A stretch of 44,555 bases of DNA, from positions 1-44,555 of the forward strand of contig JAQCEJ010000038.1 of the NCBI GenBank assembly GCA_027618475.1, read 5' to 3'. The position numbers were made by a program, and so were the translations under genes. Each line of letters begins with the position of its first letter. The stretch's first letter is position 1. The stretch comes from Planctomycetota bacterium (lineage in GTDB: Bacteria; Planctomycetota; Planctomycetia; Planctomycetales; Planctomycetaceae). This document shows positions 33,375 through 42,354 of this stretch, piece by piece. A model generated the notes under the pieces. It did no database searches, had not been told where the DNA came from, and saw only the letters and a list, made by a program, of their open reading frames with translations.

Positions 33375-34511
33375 ATGGCTCGTTTTGAATATTCCCGCTG
33401 GGATGGTTCGCAGCAGTTTTCGCCGCAGTCGGCCGATCAATTGTTCGACCAGATCAGCGAATATCTGCTGCACTACGGCGACGATGCGATGCCCGCTCTC
33501 GAAGAGTGGGGGGAAGAGAATCCCGAACTGCTCGAAATGCTCATCAAGCGCGGGTACATCGAGAAAGATGAAGAGGGCCGGTACGTCGTCACACCCCGAG
33601 GTGTCCGCCGGGTGGAAACGAAAGCCCTCGAAGAGCTGCTGAATGTGACGAACTGCGACGCCGTCGGCCGGCACGAGACCGAACATCGCGGTGCCGGCCA
33701 GACGATGCACGACGAATGGAAGCCGTACGAATACGGCGATTCTCTGTCGCAGCTCAATCTTCATGAGACGCTCAAGAACGCCCTGCTGCGCAAGGGAGGC
33801 AAGACGCCGGTCGAGATCTCCGAAGAGGATCTTGTGTTGTACGACACGCAATACCAGTCCGCCTGTGCGACGGTGGTGTTGCTCGATATGTCGGGGAGCA
33901 TGGGACGCTACGGGAAATACGGGCAGGCCAAGAAAATTGCCATGGCGCTGCAGGCATTGATTCGTGCGAAATATCCGTCCGACTTTTTGCAGATCGTCGG
34001 GTTCTATACGTATGCGACGCCGTTGACCGAACGGCAGTTGCTCAAGTCGGCACCCAAACCGGTGAGCATCTACGATCCGCGCGTCCGCTTGCGGATTCCC
34101 CTCGATCGTCCCTCCGGTTTTGTCCCCGAACATTTCACGAATCTGCACGCCGGTTTGCAGGTCGCCCGGCGAATTCTTTCGCGGCAACCGTTCCAAAACC
34201 GTCAGATGCTTATCATCACCGACGGCGAACCGACGGCCCATGTCGAAGGCCGCGACGTGATGTTGATTTATCCTCCCGCCGAAATCACGGCTCAGATCAC
34301 GCTGCGCGAAGCGAAGCGAATTGCCAACGAGGGAGTGCATGTCGCCAGCTTCGCCCTGATTGAAGATTATTTCTATCTCGATCTGGTGAATTTTGTCGAA
34401 GAACTGGCTCGCGTCACAGGAGGGATCTCCGCCACCTGCAATGCCGAAAACATGGCTCAGATGGTCTTGTCGAGTTACATCAAAGGCCGACGGACGCGAA
34501 AAGCGATGTGA
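33375..34511 (+). CDS. VWA domain protein
   Basis: A 378-residue protein from the ATG at 33375 (MARFEYSRWD); the frame is open 25 codons upstream, but that part is repeat DNA. The N-terminal about 170 residues are helical and charged. The von Willebrand A domain follows with the MIDAS motif DMSGSMGRYG (D-x-S-x-S) and a later IITDGEPTAH that supplies the other metal residue. Proteins of this type (VWA/CoxE- or BatA-like) usually act with MoxR-type AAA ATPases on protein or metal-cofactor assembly. No such ATPase is in the window. It shares direction with obgE but is separated by the AT-rich repeat. Confidence 0.78.
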   Translation: MARFEYSRWDGSQQFSPQSADQLFDQISEYLLHYGDDAMPALEEWGEENPELLEMLIKRGYIEKDEEGRYVVTPRGVRRVETKALEELLNVTNCDAVGRHETEHRGAGQTMHDEWKPYEYGDSLSQLNLHETLKNALLRKGGKTPVEISEEDLVLYDTQYQSACATVVLLDMSGSMGRYGKYGQAKKIAMALQALIRAKYPSDFLQIVGFYTYATPLTERQLLKSAPKPVSIYDPRVRLRIPLDRPSGFVPEHFTNLHAGLQVARRILSRQPFQNRQMLIITDGEPTAHVEGRDVMLIYPPAEITAQITLREAKRIANEGVHVASFALIEDYFYLDLVNFVEELARVTGGISATCNAENMAQMVLSSYIKGRRTRKAM

Positions 34512-34574
34512 CGACGTCCTGCATCATTCGGCATCGGATCATGCGGAGGGGATGCCTCTGTTCCCTGTGCCTCC

Positions 34575-34816
34575 GTTAAATGGTGATGGTCTACCGGGTA
34601 GCCGGGCCTGGTCTATGCCGTGTGTTGATTTGTATTGAAGGCCCGACGGGCCGACAGTTCCTCAATATTCATAACTCCTTACCGATCACAAATGGAATGG
34701 CCGGCCCGTTGGGCCTGACAAGTGAGTTTACGTGGGATCTTCTCCCCGGCCCTGCGGACCGGGCTGGATAAAGTGCTGGCCCTTTGGGCCGGAAAAGAGG
34801 GGAACCACTATTTAAC
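34575..34816. mobile_element. MITE-like element, family B copy 2
   Basis: About 242 bp with inverted ends GTTAAATGGTG and CACTATTTAAC (10 of 11 match). The left about 35 bp resembles the copy at 4772 (both continue into CGGGTAGCCGGG). Inside are four short palindromes, three of them GGCCC-NNN-GGGCC with loops GAC (34640-34652), GTT (34703-34715) and TTT (34778-34790). A CCCGG/CCGGG stem lies at 34745-34763. No gene is encoded. Confidence 0.55.
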
Positions 34817-34924
34817 GAATCCCCCCCTCTCTTCCCTGTGCGGACGGGTTGCTCTTTCCGCGAAGCAGCAGCGATCGTATCATAACTTTCGTCCTGTCGA
34901 ATGCGTTCAGACTCATCTAGAACT

Positions 34925-35001
34925 GGTTTCATCACCCGGTTGGCAACAGAATAAACGTTCAAATTGCCCTAAAACATCCTTCGTCCAGCGGGTGATGAAA
35001 C
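34925..35001. repeat. Inverted repeat GTTTCATCACCCG upstream of secreted acidic protein
   Basis: A perfect 13-bp inverted pair, GTTTCATCACCCG (34926-34938) and CGGGTGATGAAAC (34989-35001), 50 bp apart. It ends 27 nt before the ATG at 35029. A related pair lies after the gene (35644-35672). Confidence 0.6.
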
Positions 35002-35028
35002 GACTTGAATGAAGAAAGGTCGATCTCC

Positions 35029-35628
35029 ATGTCACTCTCAACGTCCCGTGCATCAAAGCTCTACTCGTCTGTCGTGGCCGGCGGTCTGATACTTTTCGGG
35101 ACGATCCACAATTCCTCACCCGTTTCGGCGCAGGAGGTCGAAAGCATCCAGCTGCAGGCCATCGGAGGCCTGATTGCGGGTTATGCTCATGCCAGTTACG
35201 CCCTCGTCGGCACCACCGCCGACGGTTTTGGAAATCAGGTGTATGATGCCGAACGGGTCAAAATGCTGATGGACGAAATGCGCGGCATGCAACGGCATAT
35301 CATTCGCATGCTCCGCCGCTTGCAGGGGACGGCGCTCACGAAAGAAGATGACGACTTCATCGATTCCGCCGTGGCATTGTTCAAACTCATCGATGAAGAA
35401 GCGACACTGTTGGTCCAGTTCACCGAAACGAAAGATGCCGCCGATGCCGAAAAATTCGAAGCGGTTCGCGTAACCATCGCGAAGGATATGGCAAAGCTCT
35501 TCGGCAGCGATGAACCCGCCGCAGAAACGCCCAAAGCGGAAGGCGACGCGAAACCTGCTGACGGCGCCGAGAAACCGAAAGAAGAGAAGAAGAAGCCCGT
35601 CGACGAGGATGTCGACGAAGAAGAATAG
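35029..35628 (+). CDS. Secreted helical protein with acidic/Lys tail, unknown
   Basis: A 199-residue protein from the ATG at 35029, preceded by GAAAGG. The signal peptide (SVVAGGLILFGTIHNSSPVSA, about 14-34) is cleaved before QEVESIQ. The mature part is helical and contains MLMDEMRGMQRHIIRMLRRLQ and EEATLLVQFTETKDAADAEKF. It ends with a charged tail EKPKEEKKKPVDEDVDEEE. No cysteines and no known domain were seen. It is bracketed by GGTTTCAT-type inverted repeats on both sides. A periplasmic location is likely; the function is unknown. Confidence 0.65.
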   Translation: MSLSTSRASKLYSSVVAGGLILFGTIHNSSPVSAQEVESIQLQAIGGLIAGYAHASYALVGTTADGFGNQVYDAERVKMLMDEMRGMQRHIIRMLRRLQGTALTKEDDDFIDSAVALFKLIDEEATLLVQFTETKDAADAEKFEAVRVTIAKDMAKLFGSDEPAAETPKAEGDAKPADGAEKPKEEKKKPVDEDVDEEE

Positions 35629-35643
35629 GCCCTTGTAAGAACG

Positions 35644-35672
35644 GGTTTCATCACACGACCTGTAATGAAACC
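35644..35672. terminator. Hairpin GGTTTCAT/ATGAAACC after the secreted acidic gene
   Basis: An 8-bp inverted pair with a 13-nt loop, 16 nt after the stop at 35628. Its left half repeats the GGTTTCATCAC word found upstream of the gene. It could end transcription, but there is no clear U-tract. Confidence 0.4.
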
Positions 35673-35692
35673 GCATCGAGTCAGAATGTATT

Positions 35693-36112
35693 ATGACGCG
35701 TCCCACACCACCGAATGACAGGTCGGAATCGAATGCCGAGCCACCCGAAGCGTCATCGGCCAGAGTACACGGCCGCACGCCTCGATCCCCCGGCGAGCCG
35801 AGGGCGGCGATCTATCGCGATGGGGATGTGATGCGCTGGGGCATCGAAGGGGATTTGGATGATGTCTCGATCTCGGCGATCGGCATGATTCTCGATGACC
35901 CGATGGACCTCGGCGAGCAGATCAAAGTCACGCTCATCAACGACCTGCAAAAAGTACGCAAGGAAGTGCGCGGCGTCGTTCGCCAGGTCACCCGTCTCGA
36001 CGACGGTCGCCATCAGATCGACGTCGAGCTGTTCACGCGGTTGACGCCTCTCGAAATCTCGTTACTGAAAATGGGCCTGCATCACCGAAAGAACGACACG
36101 TCGACCGAATGA
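35693..36112 (+). CDS. PilZ-like protein (atypical)
   Basis: A 139-residue protein. After a polar N-terminal about 30 residues comes a beta-rich domain: RSPGEPRAAIYRDGDVMRWGIEGDLDDVSISAIGMIL and EQIKVTLINDLQKVRKEVRGVVRQVTRLDDGRHQIDVELF. The layout (Arg motif, D-x-S motif, then strands) fits PilZ, which binds cyclic di-GMP. However, the usual [DN]xSxxG is here DVSISAIG, with the glycine two residues late, so binding is doubtful. The C-terminal helix is LTPLEISLLKMGL. It starts 64 nt after the upstream gene, but a hairpin lies between them. Confidence 0.5.
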   Translation: MTRPTPPNDRSESNAEPPEASSARVHGRTPRSPGEPRAAIYRDGDVMRWGIEGDLDDVSISAIGMILDDPMDLGEQIKVTLINDLQKVRKEVRGVVRQVTRLDDGRHQIDVELFTRLTPLEISLLKMGLHHRKNDTSTE

Positions 36113-36184
36113 TTCGAGGGTTGTCGTTCTCCGAACAATTTTCACGACTGACGTCAACGAACCCATCGTGGTCCCCGTTAGTCT

Positions 36185-36233
36185 CTTTGAAGCCGGCCTC
36201 ACAGAGGTCAGCTACAATAGGGAAAACTATTGT
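36185..36233. repeat. Fragment resembling MITE-like family B plus small hairpin
   Basis: The segment GGCCTCACAGAGGTCAGCTAC (about 36196-36215) matches 4870-4890 with one mismatch. It is followed by a 7-bp hairpin ACAATAG/CTATTGT (36214-36233, loop GGAAAA). It sits between the convergent PilZ-like and LRR-type genes and may be a decayed copy or a terminator. Confidence 0.4.
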
Positions 36234-36248
36234 ATTCTCGCCGATTGA

Positions 36249-36815
36249 TCAGCGTTCCGCTTCAATGGTCATACATCCACAGCACCACGAGTCGAGAAAC
36301 CTGCAGTGCGGCATTTTCGCATGGAATTCGCGCGCTCGTTCATAGGTGACACCGGTCGAATAGAACCCCACTTCCTGCAGGTTCGGCAATTCTTCGAGGT
36401 GTTTCAGCCCTGCGTCGGTGATCGGCGACCATTGAACAGAGAGACTCTTCAGGCTCGGCATGTTGCGAACCCATCGCAAGTCGTCGTCATTGACATCGCT
36501 GCCGGTGATGACCAGTTTTTCGAGCGAAGGGAGCTTCGTCATTTCACGAAAAATGTACCGGACTGTGAAATCATCTCTGGTTTTGTCGAGGTAGAACCAG
36601 ATCTCATCGATTTGCCCTTGTTGGTTTCGCTGCACCTCTATCGGATATCGTAAGTCTTCGTTATGGTGCGCTTGCATTGCTTCCAACAAGAAAACAACGC
36701 CAGGCTCATCGCGAATCGCGCTCGGTTGCCTGAGGATGAAATAACCGGTGGCGATTGTAGAAACAACGGCAGCTGCCACGGCGAAAGATTGTTGTCTTTG
36801 TTGCTGGTCGAGCAT
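36249..36815 (-). CDS. Membrane-anchored leucine-rich-repeat-type protein
   Basis: A 188-residue protein from the ATG at 36815 (MLDQQQRQQ). A single hydrophobic segment (FAVAAAVVSTIATGYFIL) is near the N-terminus. A repeat region follows with units like MTKLPSLEKLVITGSDVNDDDLRWVRNMPSLKSLSV and WSPITDAGLKHLEELPNLQEVGFYS, which fit ribonuclease-inhibitor/internalin-like leucine-rich repeats common in planctomycetes. The C-terminal end has CRFLDSWCCGCM, four cysteines in a short span, perhaps metal-binding. It converges on the PilZ-like gene. The function is unknown. Confidence 0.65.
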   Translation of the reverse strand: MLDQQQRQQSFAVAAAVVSTIATGYFILRQPSAIRDEPGVVFLLEAMQAHHNEDLRYPIEVQRNQQGQIDEIWFYLDKTRDDFTVRYIFREMTKLPSLEKLVITGSDVNDDDLRWVRNMPSLKSLSVQWSPITDAGLKHLEELPNLQEVGFYSTGVTYERAREFHAKMPHCRFLDSWCCGCMTIEAER

Positions 36816-36999
36816 GACATTCCCATCGAATCGGTTTCGAGTCGATGGGAATTGTAACACAGATAACCGCAACATGACGACGGAGTTTTACGAATTGCGG
36901 TCGGATCTCGATCGGGCGCAATGATGTACCATCGTCGCCATTCTCTCTGGAAATTGCCCCAGGAGAACGAAGCGAAGAATGCTCGATGGCGTCTCACCG

Positions 37000-38475
37000 C
37001 TACGACGAGACGACCATCGGCTGTTTCTCTTTGCTCGGCTTGCTGATCGAGTCGGCCAGCGGATGATGCGGAACCGATTTGGCGAGATGCGTATGGCTGT
37101 TCATTGAAATCACGTAGCGTTTTTGCGGTCGCGGGCTCAATTCGAGACCGACCGGGAAACGCAGAACACGCCACGGCATCACACCGACCAGTTGCGTCAG
37201 CACGTCTTTCACGTTGTGGGCGCTCGGTTCCCGCAACCACGGGGCCAGAACTGCCGAGGCGACACGCAGTGCGAAACTGATCGCGAACAGGGCGTGGTAG
37301 TTCACGTAGTCGGTATTGAACATGTGGAATGTCCAGCCCGACATCGAATTCAGTCCGTAGCCGGCGGCGACCGACGTGATCCCGCCGACGAGCCCGGCCA
37401 ATGCCGTTCCCGAGGCGATGAACATCGTCCGGTTTTGTGCCGGTGAGTTCTTGATCATGAAACCGTTGTTCGCGATGGCGATCCCGGCGTTAAGCACCTG
37501 GTCGAACATAAAGACCGGCACCAGCACGCACATGGCGATCGTCGGATCGCGCGGGATCAGCAACAACGCCAGCATGTTGAGCGGTTTGAGGGCCGTTGAA
37601 ATGATCAGAATCGGGCGATGTCCATATTCTTCGGCCCAGGCACCGATCTTTCGCGAGAACAACGCTCCGCCGACCCACGACGCGGTCCAGATCGTCATCA
37701 CGCTGAACAGGCTCATCCCGATATAATCGAGCAGGTACAGGCTGATGAACGGTGCCCCGACCATCGCCGCCACATGCCAGAACGATGTGAACAGAATGAA
37801 CCGGCGGAAGTCGCGGTGCTGGAACGGCTGCTTCAACACCTTAAACATCTGCGGATTGGGATCGCGCTTCGCAGGCGGCTCTTCGATCTTGAGGAAGAAC
37901 AGCAGGTCGGCAATGCCGAACACCGCGGCGACCGAGGCCAGCAGCAAGAACGCCGGTCCGATCGCCAGACCGCTTTTGAGCAGCAGCAGCGAACCGCCGA
38001 GCAGCGAAAAGGCGGCGAGCCATTGCATCCAGACTTGTCTGACACCCCAGAATTTATTGAGTCCTTCGTGCGGCAGGTAATCCCCCATCCACGAGAGCCA
38101 GAGGGGTGTCGAGAAGTGGAGCAAACCCTGTTCGAGGGCCATCACGGCGAGCAATGTCCAGACCCAGACCGCTCCTGAAACATGAGGCCAAACGAGAGGC
38201 GCGAGCGCCATCGGGACGTAGAGAACACGCTGTATGCACGAAGCCACAAACCAGACCCAGCGGCGATGTTGAATGTGATTCGCCAGCAAAGCCGAGAGAA
38301 ATTGAATAAACAGCATGCCGGTCGGTAGCGCCCCGAGGATGCCGATGTGCAGGCCGTTGCCCCCGAGCGAGCGGCAGAATTGAATAATGGCGGGAGAGGT
38401 GGTCAGTTGCGTGTAAACCATGCCCAAACATCCAGCGACCACGATGGCGCGTTGGGCAGTCTTAAGGGGCCACAA
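37000..38475 (-). CDS. MFS transporter
   Basis: A 491-residue membrane protein with about twelve hydrophobic segments. Typical are IVVAGCLGMVYTQLTTSPAI at the first helix, VWVWTLLAVMALEQGLLHFS, AFSLLGGSLLLLKSGLAIG, a central charged loop (LKIEEPPAKRDPNPQMFKV), FISLYLLDYIGMSLFSVM in the second half, and a soluble C-terminal tail of about 70 residues. It is a major facilitator; the substrate is unknown. The frame starts with TTG at 38475; the next ATG would remove part of helix 1, so the TTG is favoured. A candidate extended -10 (TGCTATACT) lies at 38694-38702 on the minus strand. Confidence 0.82.
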   Translation of the reverse strand: MWPLKTAQRAIVVAGCLGMVYTQLTTSPAIIQFCRSLGGNGLHIGILGALPTGMLFIQFLSALLANHIQHRRWVWFVASCIQRVLYVPMALAPLVWPHVSGAVWVWTLLAVMALEQGLLHFSTPLWLSWMGDYLPHEGLNKFWGVRQVWMQWLAAFSLLGGSLLLLKSGLAIGPAFLLLASVAAVFGIADLLFFLKIEEPPAKRDPNPQMFKVLKQPFQHRDFRRFILFTSFWHVAAMVGAPFISLYLLDYIGMSLFSVMTIWTASWVGGALFSRKIGAWAEEYGHRPILIISTALKPLNMLALLLIPRDPTIAMCVLVPVFMFDQVLNAGIAIANNGFMIKNSPAQNRTMFIASGTALAGLVGGITSVAAGYGLNSMSGWTFHMFNTDYVNYHALFAISFALRVASAVLAPWLREPSAHNVKDVLTQLVGVMPWRVLRFPVGLELSPRPQKRYVISMNSHTHLAKSVPHHPLADSISKPSKEKQPMVVSS

Positions 38476-38693
38476 GGGAGTGACTTTCTGTGCAAATTTT
38501 GGCGTAGCCCTCTGGACGTCGATTCTCCCGCGACCTAGGGGGAGTTTGAATCGCCGGCAACCAGGCTGAATTCAGAGAAGAAGCAAGGCAGGTGAGCATG
38601 GGGGAGTGTTCTGTCGGAAGCGGCGGGGCTTTCAGGGGGAAATGACTCCCCGGCTATGACCGTATGTCCTGTAAACGCACAGAACTCCGTATA

Positions 38694-38702
38694 AGTATAG
38701 CA
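38694..38702 (-). promoter_or_regulatory. Candidate extended -10 (TGCTATACT) for the MFS gene
   Basis: Minus-strand TGCTATACT fits the extended -10 pattern TGnTATAAT, about 220 nt upstream of the TTG start. No -35 match was seen. Low confidence. Confidence 0.25.
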
Positions 38703-38870
38703 CTCAATCTGATTTCGCTGTCCTGCATTTTTTCTACGCAGGCCGTTAACTCTTCCTAGGATCACCGAATATATCGTCCGCTTTCAAAATTCGGGAGAGG
38801 AAATTTTCAAAATTTGTAAACTTTTTGGATTTGGCAACCGAAAACCGCCCGACTGAGGGTCTGCCCCCCC

Positions 38871-39002
38871 GTTGAAAATGAGGGATCATCAAATTGTGCG
38901 TGCCACGGGTGACTTGTCGACCCGTGTTTTTCCGATGACTCACAACCATCTGTCGGACAAGCACACTGCCTGACAAGCCGGCAGTGCCACCTATTTTTCA
39001 AC
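38871..39002. mobile_element. MITE-like element, family A copy 2
   Basis: 132 bp with inverted ends GTTGAAAATGAGGG and CACCTATTTTTCAAC. It shares long blocks with copy 1 at 17269-17384 (GCACACTGCC, GACAAGCCGGCAGTG, CATCAA-type words) and has a 7-bp CACTGCC/GGCAGTG stem near the right end. It lies in the 610-bp gap between the MFS gene and the first DUF1501 gene. The rest of the gap shows no gene. Confidence 0.6.
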
Positions 39003-39085
39003 CCGCTGTTCGCCGGCACCGCGGAACACTAACCCCTCATGCACAGCCAACGTGACACCAGCACCCCGCCGTAGGTTCGTCCCGC

Positions 39086-40519
39086 TTACGTGAACAACCC
39101 GTCGATAATTTTCCCGTCGGCGATCGGCGTCGGACGGGGCAGGCGCGGAAAGTACGTCAGGTATGGGTCGATCCCCAGTGCATGGTAGATGCTCGCCGCG
39201 ATATCTTCGGGACCATACGGCACCGTACTGGGAGCCGTCCCGTTGCGGTCGGTCGCCCCGATCACCGCTCCGCGGGCGATGTTGGCTCCGGCCATCAGCA
39301 CGTTGCCGGCGTTCGGATAATGGTCGCGGCCGGCAAACTTGTTGACGCGCGGCGTCCGGCCGAATTCTCCCATCGCCACAACGAGCGTCCGGTCGAGCAT
39401 CCCTTTTTCGTCGAGGTCATCCAGCAATGTCGACAGCGACATATCGAACTGCGGCAAGTTCCCCGGCCCGTCGTAATGGTGCCACTTGTACCCGTTCGGA
39501 AGATTCGCCGGGGTATGGGCGAACGACATCATCGAATCGAACAGCAGATGGTGGTCGTCCCAGGTGCCGTTGGTCGTTCCTGCACCGTACAGCCCCCCCT
39601 GCACTGCCTGATTGATCGTCACGAACCGGGCTCCGGCTTCGACGAGCCGCCTCGCCAAAAGGACACGTTGGCCGTAAATGTTGTTGCCGTAACGTTCCCG
39701 CAATTCGAGCGGTTCTTCGTCGAGGTTCATCGCCTTTTGCATCGCCCCGCTGGTGAGCAGGTCGAGGGCTTCTTTCGAGAATTTGTCGTGGGCTTCGAAC
39801 GAACTGTTTTTGACGTCTCCCAATCGCGAAAGGTTGTCGAGCTGGGTGAGCATCGATTGCCGGTTTTCGAAGCGGAGCCCGTCGAGCTTCATCTCTCCGA
39901 GCTTGATCTCGGGATTGGCCGGATCCCCCTTGATGTTAAACGCATCGAACGCCGTCCCCAGGTACGACGACGGATTGGTATACCGGCAGGCGACGGGCAA
40001 ACCGAAATGTGCCGGCATCCCCGAGACTTTATTCCCGTACAGCGACGAAATCAGGCAGCCGAAGTTGGGAAAATACTGTCCGCCGGGAGGGGGATAAAAT
40101 CCGCTCGCAACATGCTGCGAACCGGTGTCGTGCCCCCCGCTCTTCCCCTGCCACGACCGGATGACCGCGACTTTATCCATTCGCTGAGCCATCAACGGCA
40201 GCTTTTCGCAGATGAACGTCCCGGGAACGTTCGTCGCCGTCGGGTTCCATAATCCGCGAATCTCGGCGGGAGCGTCGGGCTTGGGGTCGAACGTCTCGAA
40301 ATGACTCGGCCCCCCGGCGAGAAAGAGAAAAATGCACGAGACATCGGCCTGACCACGGGGGGACGATTGAGCCGCCTGCAAAAACTCGGGCAAACTGAGG
40401 CCGAAAAAACCGACTCCCACCTGCAATGCCTGCCGGCGGTCGATCAAAAACGGGTTTTTCGTTCCACCACTCGCCACAGCACACGTCTCCACACCGCAAA
40501 CAGACGGCGACTCCGTCAC
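39086..40519 (-). CDS. DUF1501 domain protein, Tat-exported
   Basis: A 477-residue protein of the DUF1501 family, related to the alkaline-phosphatase/sulfatase superfamily and very common in planctomycetes. A twin-arginine signal DRRQALQVGVGFFGLSLP is near residue 27-45. Family sequences follow: CIFLFLAGGPSHFETFDPKPDAPAEIRGLW, VIRSWQGKSGGHDTGSQHVASG, and toward the C-terminus LVVAMGEFGRTPRVNKFAGRDHYPNAGNVLMAG. The start is GTG at 40519, with AAAGGAG about 10 nt upstream. The role is unknown, probably a periplasmic or surface hydrolase. Partner DUF1553/DUF1549 genes, usually adjacent, are not present. Confidence 0.85.
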   Translation of the reverse strand: MTESPSVCGVETCAVASGGTKNPFLIDRRQALQVGVGFFGLSLPEFLQAAQSSPRGQADVSCIFLFLAGGPSHFETFDPKPDAPAEIRGLWNPTATNVPGTFICEKLPLMAQRMDKVAVIRSWQGKSGGHDTGSQHVASGFYPPPGGQYFPNFGCLISSLYGNKVSGMPAHFGLPVACRYTNPSSYLGTAFDAFNIKGDPANPEIKLGEMKLDGLRFENRQSMLTQLDNLSRLGDVKNSSFEAHDKFSKEALDLLTSGAMQKAMNLDEEPLELRERYGNNIYGQRVLLARRLVEAGARFVTINQAVQGGLYGAGTTNGTWDDHHLLFDSMMSFAHTPANLPNGYKWHHYDGPGNLPQFDMSLSTLLDDLDEKGMLDRTLVVAMGEFGRTPRVNKFAGRDHYPNAGNVLMAGANIARGAVIGATDRNGTAPSTVPYGPEDIAASIYHALGIDPYLTYFPRLPRPTPIADGKIIDGLFT

Positions 40520-40578
40520 ACATTCACACTCCTTTATATCATATTTTCCCCTTATCGCAAAACCAATTCGCGAAGAAA

Positions 40579-40680
40579 ACCCTCGCCCAAAGGGAGAGGG
40601 TACCCGCGCAGCGGGCGGGTGAGGGAGGGAATGTCGAATGACGAAATCCTAATGACGAAGGAAATCCCAATGACCTAATG
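40579..40680. repeat. Palindromic unit plus TGACGAA-type words
   Basis: An imperfect palindrome (CCCTCGCCC/GGGAGAGGG) is followed by CCCGC/GCGGG, then GGGTGAGGG (40579-40630). Next comes a run of near-repeats of AATGACGAA (40631-40680). Both are word types I associate with dispersed intergenic repeats in planctomycetes. They lie upstream of the first DUF1501 gene; no gene is present. Confidence 0.5.
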
Positions 40681-40813
40681 AATCAAGTGTTGCTGAAACC
40701 AGTAGGAATTCATCACGCAGCGGCGTAAAGCATAAACCGGACATGCAAGGCTTTAGCCCCGCTTACTTCGTGCGCGGCTCTTGTTCTTGTGCGTGGGTCT
40801 TATGCTTCACCGG

Positions 40814-42184
40814 TCACAACAGTCCGTCGATCAACCGTCCTGTCGGTAAGACGTTCATCTCGGCGCGAATGGCTGTGGTGACTCCTGCCAGGTCGAGCAT
40901 CGTCGTCCCGACCATTTCGGGTGAGACCGGGTCGACGGCGGGAAACTCCCCGTTGTTGTCGCTTGTCCCCACGACGCGGCCCGGCTTGATTCCGCCGCCG
41001 GCCCATAACGAAAAATAACAGGGATGCCAATGATCGCGCGACGCAATGTCGTTAATGCGCGGCGTGCGACCGAATTCGCCCATGCAGACGACCAGCGTCG
41101 AATCGAGCAGACCACGATCTTCGAGATCGTCGAGCAACACCGAAAACGTACGGTCGAGCAGCGGACCATGCCAGTCGGCGAGCAGGCCGAAGTTGTCGGA
41201 GTGCGTGTCCCAGCCGTAGTCGGAAAACGAGAAAAAGACTTCGACGAACTGGCTCCAGTTGACCTGCACGTACGGCACACCCGCCTCGACCAGCCGGCGA
41301 CCGAGCAGGCAGCTTTGTCCGAATGTCGTTTTTCCGTACGCACGGCGTGTCGCTTCGGCTTCCGATGCCATATCGAAGGCTTGAATGGTTTCGGACGAAT
41401 TGAGCAGCGAATATGCCCGCTGGTAGAGTCCGTCCCATTGTTCGAACTCGCGCGAATCGAGATCGCGACGGGCACTGTCGAGTTCCTTAAGAACCTGCTG
41501 TCGATCGACCAGACGGCTGGGGTTGAGTCCGTCGAGCAGTTTGAGTTCGGGGAGCGACACCTCGCTGTTTTCAGAACAGGCAATCAGAAAGGGATCGTAC
41601 CGTTTTCCCCATTGGCCGCCGCCGTAGCCGAGCGAAAGTCCGACGCCGTCCCCCGGATGATTGCGGCCGATCGACATGAACCCGGGGAGGTCGGCGTCTC
41701 CACGATGCCGCGAGAGAATCGAACCGAAGTGGGGGGGATATCCGAGCGGTGTTCCCGCACCATCTTCGCCGCCGTCGGTCGCGATGCCGCCGGTCATGCC
41801 GATCGATCCGGCGGGGCGATGGCCGCCGTTATAATTGATGTTCGTGCGCACGAGCGAAAAACGATCGCTGCGAGCGGCGAGTTGCGGCAAGAGTTCGGTG
41901 AAACGGACTCCGGGCGTTTTGGTATCGATCGTGGAAAACGGTCCCCGATACTCCATCGGCGCGAGCGGCTTGGGATCGAACAGGTCGAGATGGCTCGGCC
42001 CTCCCAGTAACCAGACCAGCATGATCGATTTGGCGTGAGCCTCTTCAGCGGCGGAGGCGAGTTTCGACAAGTGACCGGCGAGAGGAATCGATCCCGCCAG
42101 CGGGAGCGACGCACCGATCTTCAGAAATGAGCGGCGAGAGAGCCCCTGACAGTCGCGGGTTTGGAAATTTCCGACGTTCAGCAT
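40814..42184 (-). CDS. DUF1501 domain protein, Tat-exported (second copy)
   Basis: A 456-residue paralogue of the preceding gene, started at the ATG at 42184 (MLNVGNFQTRD). The Tat signal SRRSFLKIGASLPLAGSIPLAG is near residue 17-38. It shares the family blocks IMLVWLLGGPSHLDLFDPKPLAPMEYRG, LVRTNINYNGGHRPAGSIG and LVVCMGEFGRTPRINDIASRDHWHPCYFSLWAGG. The two genes are tandem on the minus strand, about 300 nt apart, with repeats between them. Function is unknown, as above. The divergent SGNH hydrolase gene starts 170 nt away. Confidence 0.85.
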   Translation of the reverse strand: MLNVGNFQTRDCQGLSRRSFLKIGASLPLAGSIPLAGHLSKLASAAEEAHAKSIMLVWLLGGPSHLDLFDPKPLAPMEYRGPFSTIDTKTPGVRFTELLPQLAARSDRFSLVRTNINYNGGHRPAGSIGMTGGIATDGGEDGAGTPLGYPPHFGSILSRHRGDADLPGFMSIGRNHPGDGVGLSLGYGGGQWGKRYDPFLIACSENSEVSLPELKLLDGLNPSRLVDRQQVLKELDSARRDLDSREFEQWDGLYQRAYSLLNSSETIQAFDMASEAEATRRAYGKTTFGQSCLLGRRLVEAGVPYVQVNWSQFVEVFFSFSDYGWDTHSDNFGLLADWHGPLLDRTFSVLLDDLEDRGLLDSTLVVCMGEFGRTPRINDIASRDHWHPCYFSLWAGGGIKPGRVVGTSDNNGEFPAVDPVSPEMVGTTMLDLAGVTTAIRAEMNVLPTGRLIDGLL

Positions 42185-42354
42185 AGCACCCTCAACCGAT
42201 CGTACGAGAAACTCGTCAGGCAATTGTCTTATGATAAGTCAACGGGCGAGTCAAAACAATTCCGGGTTCGGCAGCGCGAATTCGTTTTCATAAACGGCCC
42301 GATTCGTTACCATCGCCTGAAACCTTCCTTCAAATTCAACTTCGAGGAACAACC

